NCBI RefSeq assembly: GCF_000498395.2
Contig: NZ_CP010979.1
Coordinates: 6,292,001 to 6,356,000 of the forward strand
Source: Pseudomonas putida S13.1.2
Lineage (GTDB): Bacteria > Pseudomonadota > Gammaproteobacteria > Pseudomonadales > Pseudomonadaceae
DNA: 64,000 nt
Direction of reading: 5' to 3'
The translations under genes were made by a program, and so were the position numbers. Shown in pieces: positions 41,103-49,894 of this stretch. How positions within the stretch are numbered: the first letter of the stretch is position 1; every line of letters begins with the position of its first letter. The notes under the pieces were generated by a model. It saw only the letters and a program-made list of their open reading frames with translations. It was not told the DNA's origin and ran no database searches.

Positions 41103-42761
41103 TCAGGCCAGCAATGCCTGCAAGGTTGCCAGGTCATCCGCCTCTTCCACCGGCTTGTCCAGCCGCCAGCGCAGCATGCGCGGAAAGCGCACGGCGATGC
41201 CGCTTTTGTGGCGCTTCGATAACGCGATGCCTTCAAAGCCCAGCTCGAACACCAGCGTCGGCGTTACGCTGCGCACCGGGCCGAAGGTTTCCACTGTGGT
41301 CTTGCGGATAATGGCGTCGACCTTGCGCATTTCTTCGTCACTGAGCCCGGAGTAGGCCTTGGCAAAGGGCACCAGTGCGCGCCCCGGGGTGCCGGCCGGT
41401 GCGTCCCACACGGCGAAGGTATAGTCGCTGTACAGGCTGGCCCGCCGGCCGTGGCCACGCTGGGCGTAGATCAATACGGCATCGACGCTGAACGGGTCGA
41501 TCTTCCACTTCCACCAGGTGCCCATGTCCTTGGTGCGCCCCACGCCGTACAGGGCTTCACGCTGCTTGAGCATCAGCCCCTCGACACCCAGGCTGCGTGA
41601 TTGCTCGCGCTGGCGGGCGAGGTCGGCCCAGTCCGGGCCTTCGAGCAGCGGCGACAGCAGCACCGGCGCCAGTGGGTGGTCTTCCACCAACCGTTCCAGT
41701 TGCCGGCGGCGCTCGTGCTGCGGCCGGTTGCGCCAGTCCTCGCCTTGCCATTCCAGCAGGTCGTAGGCTTGCAGTACCACCGGGGCATCGCTCAGCAATT
41801 TTTTGCCCAGCGTCTTGCGCCCGATGCGCTGCTGTAACAGGGCAAAAGGCTGTACGGCCAGTTCTGCGGGGGTAGCGCCTGGCTTCCATACCAGGATTTC
41901 ACCATCCAGCACGACGCCATCGGGTAACGTCTGCGCCAGGCTGTGCAGCTCGGGGAAGCGTTCGGTGACAAGCTCCTCACCACGCGACCAGACCCACAGT
42001 TGGCCCTCGCGCTTGACCACCTGGGCGCGAATACCGTCCCATTTCCACTCGATCTGCCAGGCACTTGGCGGCCCGAGCAGTGTGTCGAACTGTTCGGTTG
42101 GCGCTTGCAGCGGGTGGGCCAGAAAGAACGGGTAGGGCTGGCCGCCGCGCTGGCTGTGTTCATCGGCCGACTCGGCGGCGATCAGCATCTGGTAGCTGGC
42201 CGCCGTGGGGCGGTGGCTGATATCGGTGTAGCCGACCATCCGCTGGGCCACGCGTTTGGCGTCCAGGCCGGCCAGTTGCGCCAAGGCACGGGTGACCAGC
42301 AGCTTGGACACGCCCACGCGAAAACTGCCCGTGATCAACTTCAGGCACAGCATCAGGCTGGGGCGGTCCAGCTGCGCCCACAGCGGCTGCAGGCGCTGCT
42401 GAACCTGCTCCGGCGGTAGCCCGCGCAGGGGCAGCAAATACTGCTCCACCCAGGTGGCAAGGCCTTCATCGCTGCCATCGGCGTGTATGGGCAACAACAG
42501 CGAAATGGTTTCGGCCAGGTCGCCCACTGCCTGATAGCTTTCTTCGAAGAGCCAGTCCGGCAACCCGGCCCGGGCGGTTGCCTGTTCGCGCAACACGCGT
42601 GTGGGCACCAGCTGGCGCGGGCGCCCGCCGGCCAGAAAGTACACGGCCCAAGCCGCATCCTCGGCGGGGGCACTGGCGAAATAGTCGCGCAGGGCCTCAA
42701 GCTTGGCATTGCTGGAGGTGGTCGCATCCAGGCGCAGGTACAACGTGGCGAAGGCTTTCAT
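41103..42761 (-). CDS. ATP-dependent DNA ligase, repair-cluster type
   Basis: 552-residue ligase with an N-terminal DNA-binding domain, a nucleotidyltransferase domain with adenylation Lys240 in EWKWDGIRAQ, and an OB domain with KWKIDPFSVDAVLIY. No LigD polymerase or phosphoesterase domain is fused. Its ATG overlaps the Exo stop (ATGA), giving coupled Exo-ligase translation. Second gene of the repair cluster. Confidence 0.94.
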   Translation of the reverse strand: MKAFATLYLRLDATTSSNAKLEALRDYFASAPAEDAAWAVYFLAGGRPRQLVPTRVLREQATARAGLPDWLFEESYQAVGDLAETISLLLPIHADGSDEGLATWVEQYLLPLRGLPPEQVQQRLQPLWAQLDRPSLMLCLKLITGSFRVGVSKLLVTRALAQLAGLDAKRVAQRMVGYTDISHRPTAASYQMLIAAESADEHSQRGGQPYPFFLAHPLQAPTEQFDTLLGPPSAWQIEWKWDGIRAQVVKREGQLWVWSRGEELVTERFPELHSLAQTLPDGVVLDGEILVWKPGATPAELAVQPFALLQQRIGRKTLGKKLLSDAPVVLQAYDLLEWQGEDWRNRPQHERRRQLERLVEDHPLAPVLLSPLLEGPDWADLARQREQSRSLGVEGLMLKQREALYGVGRTKDMGTWWKWKIDPFSVDAVLIYAQRGHGRRASLYSDYTFAVWDAPAGTPGRALVPFAKAYSGLSDEEMRKVDAIIRKTTVETFGPVRSVTPTLVFELGFEGIALSKRHKSGIAVRFPRMLRWRLDKPVEEADDLATLQALLA

Positions 42762-43774
42762 GGTGTGGGTTCAGTAGTGACAGCGTCGTCCTCGTCGCCG
42801 TATTCGGTGGCGAAGGCGCGGGCATCAAGGCCTTGTTCGTTGAGGTAGCGCACCAGCACGTTGACCGAGCCGTGGGTGACCATCACCCGTTCGGCGCCGG
42901 TCTGGCCGATTGCCCACAGCAGGCCGGGCCAGTCGGCATGGTCCGAGAGCACGAAGCCACGGTCCACACCGCGCCGCCGGCGAGTGCCGCGCAGCAGCAT
43001 CCAGCCACTGGCGAACGCATCGCTGTACTCGCCGAAGCGGCGCATCCAGCTGCTGCCGCTGGCCGAGGGGGGCGCCAGGACCAGCGCCTGGCGCAGCAAA
43101 GGGTCGTTGCGCGGGATATCGCCGGCATAGCGCGTCTCTGGCAGGTGTATGCCGGCGTCCCGGTACACCCGGTTAAGAGGCTCGACGGCGCCATGCACGA
43201 GGATCGGGCCGATGCTGGGGTCCAGCCCATGCAGAATGCGCTGGGCCTTGCCGAAGGCATAGCAGAACAGCACGCTGGCCTTGCCCTGTTCGCTGTTGGC
43301 CCGCCACCACGCGTTGATGTCGGCAAAAATCTCGCCCTGGCTGGGCCAGCGGTAGATCGGCAGGCCGAAGGTCGATTCGGTGATGAAGGTGTGGCACGGC
43401 ACCGGTTCGAAGGGGGCACAGGTGCCATCCGGCTCAACCTTGTAGTCACCAGAGGCGACCCAGACTTGGCCCTGGTGCTCCAGGCGCACCTGCGCCGAGC
43501 CCAGCACATGCCCGGCCGGGAGCAGGCTCAGGGTCACGCCATGGTGTACCAGGCGCTCGCCGTAGGGCAGGGTCTGCAAGTTGATGTCTTGGCCCAGGCG
43601 GCTACGCAGGATGCCGGCGCCGGGGCTGGCGGTCAGATAATGGCCATTGCCAGTGCGTGCATGGTCACCGTGGCCATGGGTGATCACGGCGCGGTCCACG
43701 GGCCGCCAAGGGTCTATGTAGAAATCACCGGGCGGGCAGTAGAGGCCTTCTGGGCGGGCGATGACGAGGTCCAT
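42758..43774 (-). CDS. Ligase-associated metallo-beta-lactamase-fold exonuclease
   Basis: 338-residue beta-CASP-like nuclease. The metal motif THGHGDHA has His33, His35, Asp37 and His38, with a later SDHADWPG and a C-terminal THGS. ATG 43774 starts the conserved MDLVIARPEGLYCPPGDFYIDP; the upstream 26-codon extension is ignored. First gene of Exo-Lig-(deacylase)-Lhr-PdeM. Confidence 0.92.
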   Translation of the reverse strand: MDLVIARPEGLYCPPGDFYIDPWRPVDRAVITHGHGDHARTGNGHYLTASPGAGILRSRLGQDINLQTLPYGERLVHHGVTLSLLPAGHVLGSAQVRLEHQGQVWVASGDYKVEPDGTCAPFEPVPCHTFITESTFGLPIYRWPSQGEIFADINAWWRANSEQGKASVLFCYAFGKAQRILHGLDPSIGPILVHGAVEPLNRVYRDAGIHLPETRYAGDIPRNDPLLRQALVLAPPSASGSSWMRRFGEYSDAFASGWMLLRGTRRRRGVDRGFVLSDHADWPGLLWAIGQTGAERVMVTHGSVNVLVRYLNEQGLDARAFATEYGDEDDAVTTEPTP

Positions 43775-43847
43775 GGCAATCCCGTTATCTGAGGGCTTGC
43801 CAGTTCTGAGCCTCATCGGGCAGGTAAAGTTCGAGTGACACGCAGCC

Positions 43848-43872
43848 GCCATCGCACAAAGGGGGCGATGGC
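43848..43872. repeat. Inverted repeat downstream of the 43893 gene
   Basis: Eight-base arms GCCATCGC / GCGATGGC, spacer nine bases. A possible weak terminator for the minus-strand gene at 43893. Confidence 0.45.
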
Positions 43873-43892
43873 CGCATTTAGTCAGTCACTGT

Positions 43893-44231
43893 TCAGCGCA
43901 GAGACATTTTCCAGCCGGATGCCATGGCCTCGGCAACGCTGATCTTTTCTGCGTAGGCAATATTCTTGATGAACCCGCCGTGCACCAGCCTGGGGGATGT
44001 ATGGAAGTAGTCCCAGCGGGTGGTGCCATCTTCACTTTGCAGTTCCTGCATATTGACGGGCACTTCAAAGGTGACCGGCGAGTTGACCGCCGCTTCGGAA
44101 ATTTCAACGTCGATCATGCCGTAGCTTGCATGCTCATTGCCTGCCCACAGCTGCAATTCAATGGTGCTGCCATCTGGAATTTCTTGCGTTGCTGGCCAGG
44201 ATACTTCGATCTTCAGGGTTTCAGCGGTCAT
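43893..44231 (-). CDS. Hypothetical protein
   Basis: 112 residues, not recognised. The composition suggests a compact beta-rich domain (LKIEVSWPATQEIPDGSTIELQLW) with no signal peptide or membrane segment. AGAGG nine bases before ATG 44231 decides this start over the ATG three codons upstream, which sits directly on the AGAGG. The leader contains a strong hairpin that can pair with this ribosome site. Confidence 0.65.
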   Translation of the reverse strand: MTAETLKIEVSWPATQEIPDGSTIELQLWAGNEHASYGMIDVEISEAAVNSPVTFEVPVNMQELQSEDGTTRWDYFHTSPRLVHGGFIKNIAYAEKISVAEAMASGWKMSLR

Positions 44232-44240
44232 TACGAACAT

Positions 44241-44293
44241 CCTCTAAATGAAGTGAAGCCGCGTGTGCTGATACAGCGCACGCGGTATAGAGG
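44241..44293 (-). promoter_or_regulatory. Leader stem-loop covering a ribosome-binding site
   Basis: Inner arms 44259-44270 and 44274-44285 (12 bases, one G-T pair, loop of three) are nested inside CCTCTA / TAGAGG. The TAGAGG arm contains the Shine-Dalgarno of the 43893 gene, so folding could hide it. Confidence 0.5.
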
Positions 44294-44338
44294 AGGTTAA
44301 AGACCTGGATCGGGGATAAGGAGTTGGAAGCTTGACCC

Positions 44339-46779
44339 CTAGCGGGCCGGTACCAGTGTCAGCCGCTGGTTGCCAAACGCCCGCCCGAAGTTCTGCGGCT
44401 GTAGCGGCAGGCTCATGAAGCGCCCTTTGAGCCAGGCATCCAGGCCGTCATTGTAATGCACGCTGGCCGGGTTGCCGGACTGCCCGCTGCTGGTCAGCAC
44501 CTGCAACGGTTCGGCCTGGCCAAAGTCGACGATCATCCGCGCCGAGGCCGGCAGGCGGGTGTCGAAGTCGCTGCCCCAGGCGTACGGCGTGAGCGCCAAG
44601 GTCGTGAAGTCGCCCCGGCAGCCAGCGGCGCACGGCTGATTCCATCGCCCAGGCCATGGTAGGCCGGGGTCGGCCAGCGGTACTGGTGCAGCTTGCCCCA
44701 CTGCCAGGCGCGGCGGTCGGCGCCCAATTGAGCGAAGCCGGCATCCACCGCGCCAGCCAGGCTGCGGGCGAGGATGGTTGGCTTGTCTTCCTTCTGCGGG
44801 GTATTGCGGTCATCCCAGAACGGGCTGTCATCGCGACCCAGCAGGTGATCTGCCTGCGCCGAGAACGACAAACGAGCATTGTTGACGAAGGCCTGCCAAG
44901 CCGGGCCGGACTCCGGGCCAAGGTCGTCGAGGAACGTCTGCCGTGCAACTTCCTGGAGGAACAGCTCATACAGCGCTGCATCGGCCGACACCGGGCTCAG
45001 ACGGCCGTCGAAAGCCTTCAGCCGGGCCAGCGCGTCTTTGGCCTTGTCGCGCTGTGCGGCGGGCAGGGCATCGATCGCCTGCTTCAGTGGCTGGGCCATG
45101 CCAGGGGCATCGAACATCTGCTTGAGCTTGTCGGCCAGCAGGGTTACCTGATCGTTTTGCAGGGCCATCAGGCTGCGGCTGTCGTGGCGGCCATTGCCGG
45201 CCAGCTGGGCCAGGCGTTCAGCGCGTTCCGGGTAGTACCAGGTGCTGGACAGCTGCATGCCATAGCCACGTGGCAGGCTGCGCTGGTTGGCGTGGCCGAT
45301 CCAGCCGGCGGGTGGGTCCTGGTCGTAGGGGTGCAGCATCGGGTCGGCATAGCCGTCCCAGTCATAGCGCCCGTCCCAGCCCGGCGAGGGCAGCAGGCCC
45401 TGGCCTTCGCGGCGATTGGGGTAGCGGCCACTGACTTGCCAGCCGATGTGCTCAGGTTCGGCGAAGACGAAATTGAGGGCAGCAGCCGTCACTTCACGGG
45501 TGCTGTCGAAGGCGCGCTCGACGTTCTTGGCCCGGGTCAGGTCAAACAGCGCATCCAGGCTGCGGTCACCCTTGAACTGCGGTAGGTTCAGCGCCAGGCC
45601 CAGGCTTGCGTTGTCGGGTTGGGCCAGCAAGGTGCCGTGGCGGGTGTCGTACATCACCTCGCGCAGCGGGCGCTGGCCACGGACAAAGAAGGTTTCGCTA
45701 CGGGCGCGGGCCGGCAGCCATTTGCCATCGGCCAGGTAGCTCAGCTGGCTGCCCTGGCGACGCAGTTGCTCCAGGTACAGGTCCTGGTTGTCGGCCATCA
45801 CGGCGCTGCTGCTCCAGGCCAGCTTGCCGTTGTAGCCAGCCAGCACGATCGGCAGGCCGGGCAACGACAGGCCGGCGACCTGGTACTTGCCCGTGTGGAT
45901 TTGCACCGGGCTCAGGGCCCAGGCGGCGCGGCTGTCGCTGGCCAGCAGGCTCTTGCCACTGCGGCTGCGCTGCGGGCCCAGCGCCAGGTTGGCCGAGCCC
46001 GGGCTGCCGAGCAGGTCAAGGTCGGCCAGTTTCTGGCTGGCGGCCGCCAGCGCCTGAAGGCCAGGCAGCTGGCTGGCCAGGTTCAGGCCCTTGAGCTTGT
46101 CCACTTCGCTTTCAGCCAGTGGCTCATCCGGGGCGCCGGGCAGCAGCCAGGCCAGTTTGTCGCTGCCAGCCTTCTGGGCCAGGGTCAGGGCGCTCAGTTC
46201 TTCCTGCAGGTTCACCGACTGGCTGAACGCGTACAGGCAGAAGATCAGCGCCGAATCCTCAGGCTTCCAGTATTCGGGGCGATAGCCACTGTTGGCCAGA
46301 TCGGCCGGCAGCTTGTCGCGGTAGCGGAACAGGTAGGCGTTGACCCCGCGTGCATACACTTCGAAAAAGCGCTTGAGCCGTGGCGATGCGTCGGCGTATT
46401 GCTGGGCGGCGCTCTGCTTGAGGTTGGCAGCGCGCATCAGGCGGTCGATGTCCAGCGCTTCGCTGCCGGCCAGTTCGGCCAGGCGACCCTGGGCCAGCAG
46501 GCGCATGGCGATCATCTGCTCGATGCGGTCGCCGGCGTGCACATAGCCCAGACTGAACAGCGCATCGTGGAAGCTGCTGCTTTCGATCAACGGCGCGCCC
46601 ATGGCGTTGCGGCGTACCGAGACGTTTTGCGCCAGGCCTTTGAGCGGCTGCACGCCGCTGGTCGGTGGCACGCTGTCCTGATGGCCGCCCGTCTGGCAGC
46701 CGGCCAGCCCGAGCATGCCGAGCAGCGTGGCGGCGGTTGCAAACCGCAGGCGGAAGGGAGGAAAGGCGGGGGCGGCCAT
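44339..46779 (-). pseudogene. Penicillin amidase-family acylase lipoprotein, frameshifted
   Basis: Ntn-hydrolase acylase (PvdQ/penicillin amidase superfamily). It begins with a lipoprotein signal (MLGLAGCQTGG) from ATG 46779, which has AGGAG nine bases upstream. The likely autocatalytic Ser is in GSPGSANLALGP. The frame is intact to about 44617, then shifts. The proper C-terminus (DFTTLALTPYAWGSDFDTRL ... RLTLVPAR) continues in another frame to 44339. One missing base in the CCCC run at 44613-44616 explains everything and restores 813 residues. As given, the product would have a scrambled C-terminus. It may be a true mutation or a sequencing error. Confidence 0.82.
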
Positions 46780-46882
46780 GACAAGGGCTCCTGCAAGGCG
46801 AGGCGGGTTTCGAAAGGCGCTAAGGTAGTAAGCGCGCAGGCGCCATGCAAGGTCCCATGTCGGTTTATTTACCTGCGCAGGC

Positions 46883-48223
46883 TTAAACGATGAAGTGGTC
46901 TGCCAACGTCTCGGAAAAATGCGTGCAGTTGATGCGCGCATAGCGTCGGTAGTCACGGGTGACCGCAAACGCAGAGCCGGGCATCAGCAGGATCTTGTGC
47001 TGCTCCAGTTTGCGCACCAGGGGTTGCAGGTCTGGCAGGTCCGGGTGATAGACCCAGAGGAACATGCCCCCTTGCGGCGCGATCTCGAACTGCCAGCCAC
47101 GCTCGAGCAACAAGCGTTGGGTCTGGACCTGTTGCCTGATCAGGCGCTGCTGCACATCCTTCATATGCCGGGCATAGGTGCCGTCCGACAATATGGTGTT
47201 GACGAAGCGCTCGCAAAACGCAGGCACGGCAACGCAGGTCAGCAGTTTCAGGCGGGTCAGCGGTTCTATCAGGTCTTGCGAGCAGGCGATGAAGCCCACG
47301 CGCAACGAGGCGGACAGGCATTTGGAAAAACTGCCGATGTAGATGACCCGGTCAAGGTTGTCCAGCTCGGCGAATGTCTGGCGCACGGCAGGGCTGAAGT
47401 CGCCGTATACATCATCCTCGACCACGTAGAACTCGTGCTCCACTGCCAGGCGCAGCACGCTGAAGGCGTTGTGCGGGCTGATGTTGCTACCGGTCGGATT
47501 GTGGAAGGTGCTGTTGCAGAAGAACGCCTTGACCTTGTGCCTGGCCAGGTGGCTTCTCATTTCTTCCACGTCCGGCCCGTCCTGGGTCCGTCGAATGCCG
47601 ACGACGTGCCCGCCCGCCAGCTGGATCAGCTTGATCAGGTTGCCATTGCCCGGTTCATCGACAAAAACGTGGTCGCCCGGCTTGATCAGCAACCGGGCAA
47701 CCAGGTCCAGGCCTTGCGTGGCACCCAGGGTGGTCAGCAACTGGTTGGGGCGGGCTTCGACACGGGTCAGCCGCTTCATGTGCACGCACAGCTGCTTGCG
47801 CATGGGCAGGTAACCCTGGATATCGCCATATTCGGCCAGCGAACTTTGCTCCAGCCGCGCCGTGCGGCGAATCGCCTTGGCCAGCAGCTCGGTGTCGCGC
47901 CACGCTGGGGGCAGCCAGCCGCTGCCCAGCTTGGTGTAGTGCTGGCCGCCCTGCAGCAGACGGAAAAGCGGATCGCCCGCCATGCACTCGGGTTCATGGA
48001 TCACGCTGGTTTGCCGGGTGCGGTTTGCGACGAAGTAGCCGCGGCCGGGCGAGGCCGTCAGCACACCTTCGCTGACCAGCTGGGCATAGGCCGAGACGAC
48101 GTCGTGGTAACTGAAGTCGACCGCCGCCGTCAGCTTGCGAATGGAGGGCATGCGTTGCCCTGGCAACCATTCGCCTGCATCCAGGCGTTGTTTCAACAGG
48201 TGATGAAGGCTGCAGGGGTTCAT
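46883..48223 (-). CDS. MocR-type regulator (GntR HTH plus aminotransferase domain)
   Basis: 446 residues. Residues 1-70 form a GntR winged helix (WLPGQRMPSIRKLTAAVDFSYHDVVSAY). Residues 90-440 form a fold-type I aminotransferase with the PLP Lys301 in SFSKCLSAS and Asp270 in VEDDVYGDF. MocR proteins sense PLP or amino-acid-like ligands and usually control a divergent operon, here the four-gene SAT-AlaX-MFS-PLP operon. The 172-base divergent gap contains an inverted repeat. Confidence 0.92.
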   Translation of the reverse strand: MNPCSLHHLLKQRLDAGEWLPGQRMPSIRKLTAAVDFSYHDVVSAYAQLVSEGVLTASPGRGYFVANRTRQTSVIHEPECMAGDPLFRLLQGGQHYTKLGSGWLPPAWRDTELLAKAIRRTARLEQSSLAEYGDIQGYLPMRKQLCVHMKRLTRVEARPNQLLTTLGATQGLDLVARLLIKPGDHVFVDEPGNGNLIKLIQLAGGHVVGIRRTQDGPDVEEMRSHLARHKVKAFFCNSTFHNPTGSNISPHNAFSVLRLAVEHEFYVVEDDVYGDFSPAVRQTFAELDNLDRVIYIGSFSKCLSASLRVGFIACSQDLIEPLTRLKLLTCVAVPAFCERFVNTILSDGTYARHMKDVQQRLIRQQVQTQRLLLERGWQFEIAPQGGMFLWVYHPDLPDLQPLVRKLEQHKILLMPGSAFAVTRDYRRYARINCTHFSETLADHFIV

Positions 48224-48234
48224 GGCAGGTCCGA

Positions 48235-48267
48235 AACCGTTAGAAAAAAAAGCCTAACAGTTAACGG
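48235..48267. promoter_or_regulatory. Candidate MocR operator
   Basis: AACCGTTAG (48235-48243) and CTAACAGTT (48254-48262) form an inverted repeat, eight of nine positions. CCGTTA (48237-48242) is also repeated inverted as TAACGG (48262-48267). It lies 12 bases from the MocR start and about 130 from the operon start. Confidence 0.5.
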
Positions 48268-48395
48268 AAATGCTTGTCGACTGTTCGTTTGCTAATGGCC
48301 AGTACATGCCACTATCCCCTTGTCGGAACTTTCGGCTGCCAGCAAAGGCGGCACTTTTAGCGTCTGTGCAGACCAGACAACTGGATATCAAGCCC

Positions 48396-49109
48396 ATGCA
48401 TACTATGGACATGCAATCAGCCGTCATTGCCAGGCTCCCTGTGCCTGACGAACTGGCGTCATTCAAAGTTGTGAAAAACCTCGTGACCTCGGCGTTATTG
48501 GAGTGCTGTTCACTCGACGAGTTTGAAGCACTTAAGCAAACATCGATTATTGAAAGTGTTTCAGAGCAGGCCCATGCCGACTTGCAGGCCTTTGCCCAGA
48601 AAGACCCGGCTGCTGGCCGCGACCTGGTATTTATTGCAAGAACCTATACCTCCTATTCTGCGGTGCTTCATTATCGGCTTGCCCATTGGATCTACAGCAA
48701 TACGGCTTCTATATACGGTGCTGGCGGCCAATGCCTGGCCGCCATGATCTCCAGACGCGGGAAAATGCTCTCCGGTGCGGAAATCCATTTCCGCAGCCGC
48801 ATCGGTGCGCGCTTCATCATCGATCACGGCATGGGCACCGTCATTGGTGAAACATCGACCATTGGTGACGATTGCTACGTGCTCGGCGGCGTCACTCTGG
48901 GCGCCCGCGGTATCAGCGACAACCCTTCGAGCCCTCGGCACCCGACCGTCGGCAACCGAGTCCAGATCGGCGCTTTCGCCAGTGTGCTCGGCGCTATCCA
49001 TGTCGGTGACGGCGCATTCATCGGGCCGGGCTGCATTGTTACAAAAGACGTCCCTGCCGCGGCCCGGGTACAGGTAAAAACATCATTGCAGGTGGTACTG
49101 GAATCATGA
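48396..49109 (+). CDS. Serine acetyltransferase-like protein
   Basis: 237 residues. An N-terminal helical domain is followed by a left-handed beta-helix (about 125-230) with the SAT features IDHGMGTVIGET (catalytic His), GGVTLG and RHPTVGNRVQIG. It would make O-acetylserine from serine and acetyl-CoA. The C-terminus ends QVVLES and not in the Ile needed to dock into classical CysK, so a standard cysteine synthase complex is unlikely. ATG 48396 is chosen from where conservation begins; a frame open to 48270 makes this uncertain. First gene of the operon; overlaps alaX by four bases. Confidence 0.85.
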   Translation: MHTMDMQSAVIARLPVPDELASFKVVKNLVTSALLECCSLDEFEALKQTSIIESVSEQAHADLQAFAQKDPAAGRDLVFIARTYTSYSAVLHYRLAHWIYSNTASIYGAGGQCLAAMISRRGKMLSGAEIHFRSRIGARFIIDHGMGTVIGETSTIGDDCYVLGGVTLGARGISDNPSSPRHPTVGNRVQIGAFASVLGAIHVGDGAFIGPGCIVTKDVPAAARVQVKTSLQVVLES

Positions 49110-49894
49110 ACGCTCTGAACTATGAAGTTTTGCGTAATACCGAGAAGCTGTATTACAAGGACCAGTATCTGGCGGGCGCCAATACGCAAGTAACGCGGGT
49201 GCACAGTGACGGTATCGAGTTGCAAAGTACCGTGGCCTATCCGGAAGGTGGCGGCCAGGAGGCTGATGTCGGCACGATTGAACTACCGATCGGTACCGTG
49301 CGATTTATCTGGGTTAAAAAACTCTACGGTAGCCCTATTCGCCTGGAGGGTTTCAAAGGCGGAAAACTGGGCGGCATCATCATTCACAGCCTGCACCCTG
49401 ATGACTTGCATCTGCTGGATGAAGTCACCGTTGGCATGCCGGCCCGCGTCACGATTGATACTGAACGGCGCGAACGGTTGACGCTGTCTCACAGTGCCAG
49501 CCACTTCCTGTATGCCGCGGCCATCAGCCTGCGAGAAGAATTGAAACAGTGGACCATTGGCTGCCATATCAAGGAAGACTCGGCGCGCTTCGACTTTCTG
49601 GTCGAAGACGCATTCACTGCCGAAGAGGTGGTTGAGATAGAGCGGCTTGCAAATGAGCTGATCGCCTGCGATGCGCCCATCGAGCACTACGCGGTGCACG
49701 GCCTGGAAGACGCGCGCTTGTGGACCTACAACGGCATCGAAATCCCGTGTGGCGGCACACACCTTGAGTCGCCTCGGCGCATCGGGCGCGTGTCCGTGCG
49801 CCGCAAACGCCTGGGCAAAGGCAAAGAGCGGCTGATCTGTGTGTTCCCAGATGCCGAAATCGATGTGTCCACCTATCACGAGCCTGCGCTATGA
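49106..49894 (+). CDS. AlaX-type tRNA editing protein
   Basis: 262 residues related to the editing domain of alanyl-tRNA synthetase. Zinc/active-site residues are complete: His129 and His133 in LSHSASHFL, Cys215 and His219 in IPCGGTHLE. The Gly-rich motif YPEGGGQEAD is present. AlaX proteins remove Ser or Gly from mischarged tRNA(Ala). Coupled by ATGA overlaps to the SAT and MFS genes. In this operon it may clear tRNAs charged with the operon's own product. Confidence 0.88.
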   Translation: MNALNYEVLRNTEKLYYKDQYLAGANTQVTRVHSDGIELQSTVAYPEGGGQEADVGTIELPIGTVRFIWVKKLYGSPIRLEGFKGGKLGGIIIHSLHPDDLHLLDEVTVGMPARVTIDTERRERLTLSHSASHFLYAAAISLREELKQWTIGCHIKEDSARFDFLVEDAFTAEEVVEIERLANELIACDAPIEHYAVHGLEDARLWTYNGIEIPCGGTHLESPRRIGRVSVRRKRLGKGKERLICVFPDAEIDVSTYHEPAL

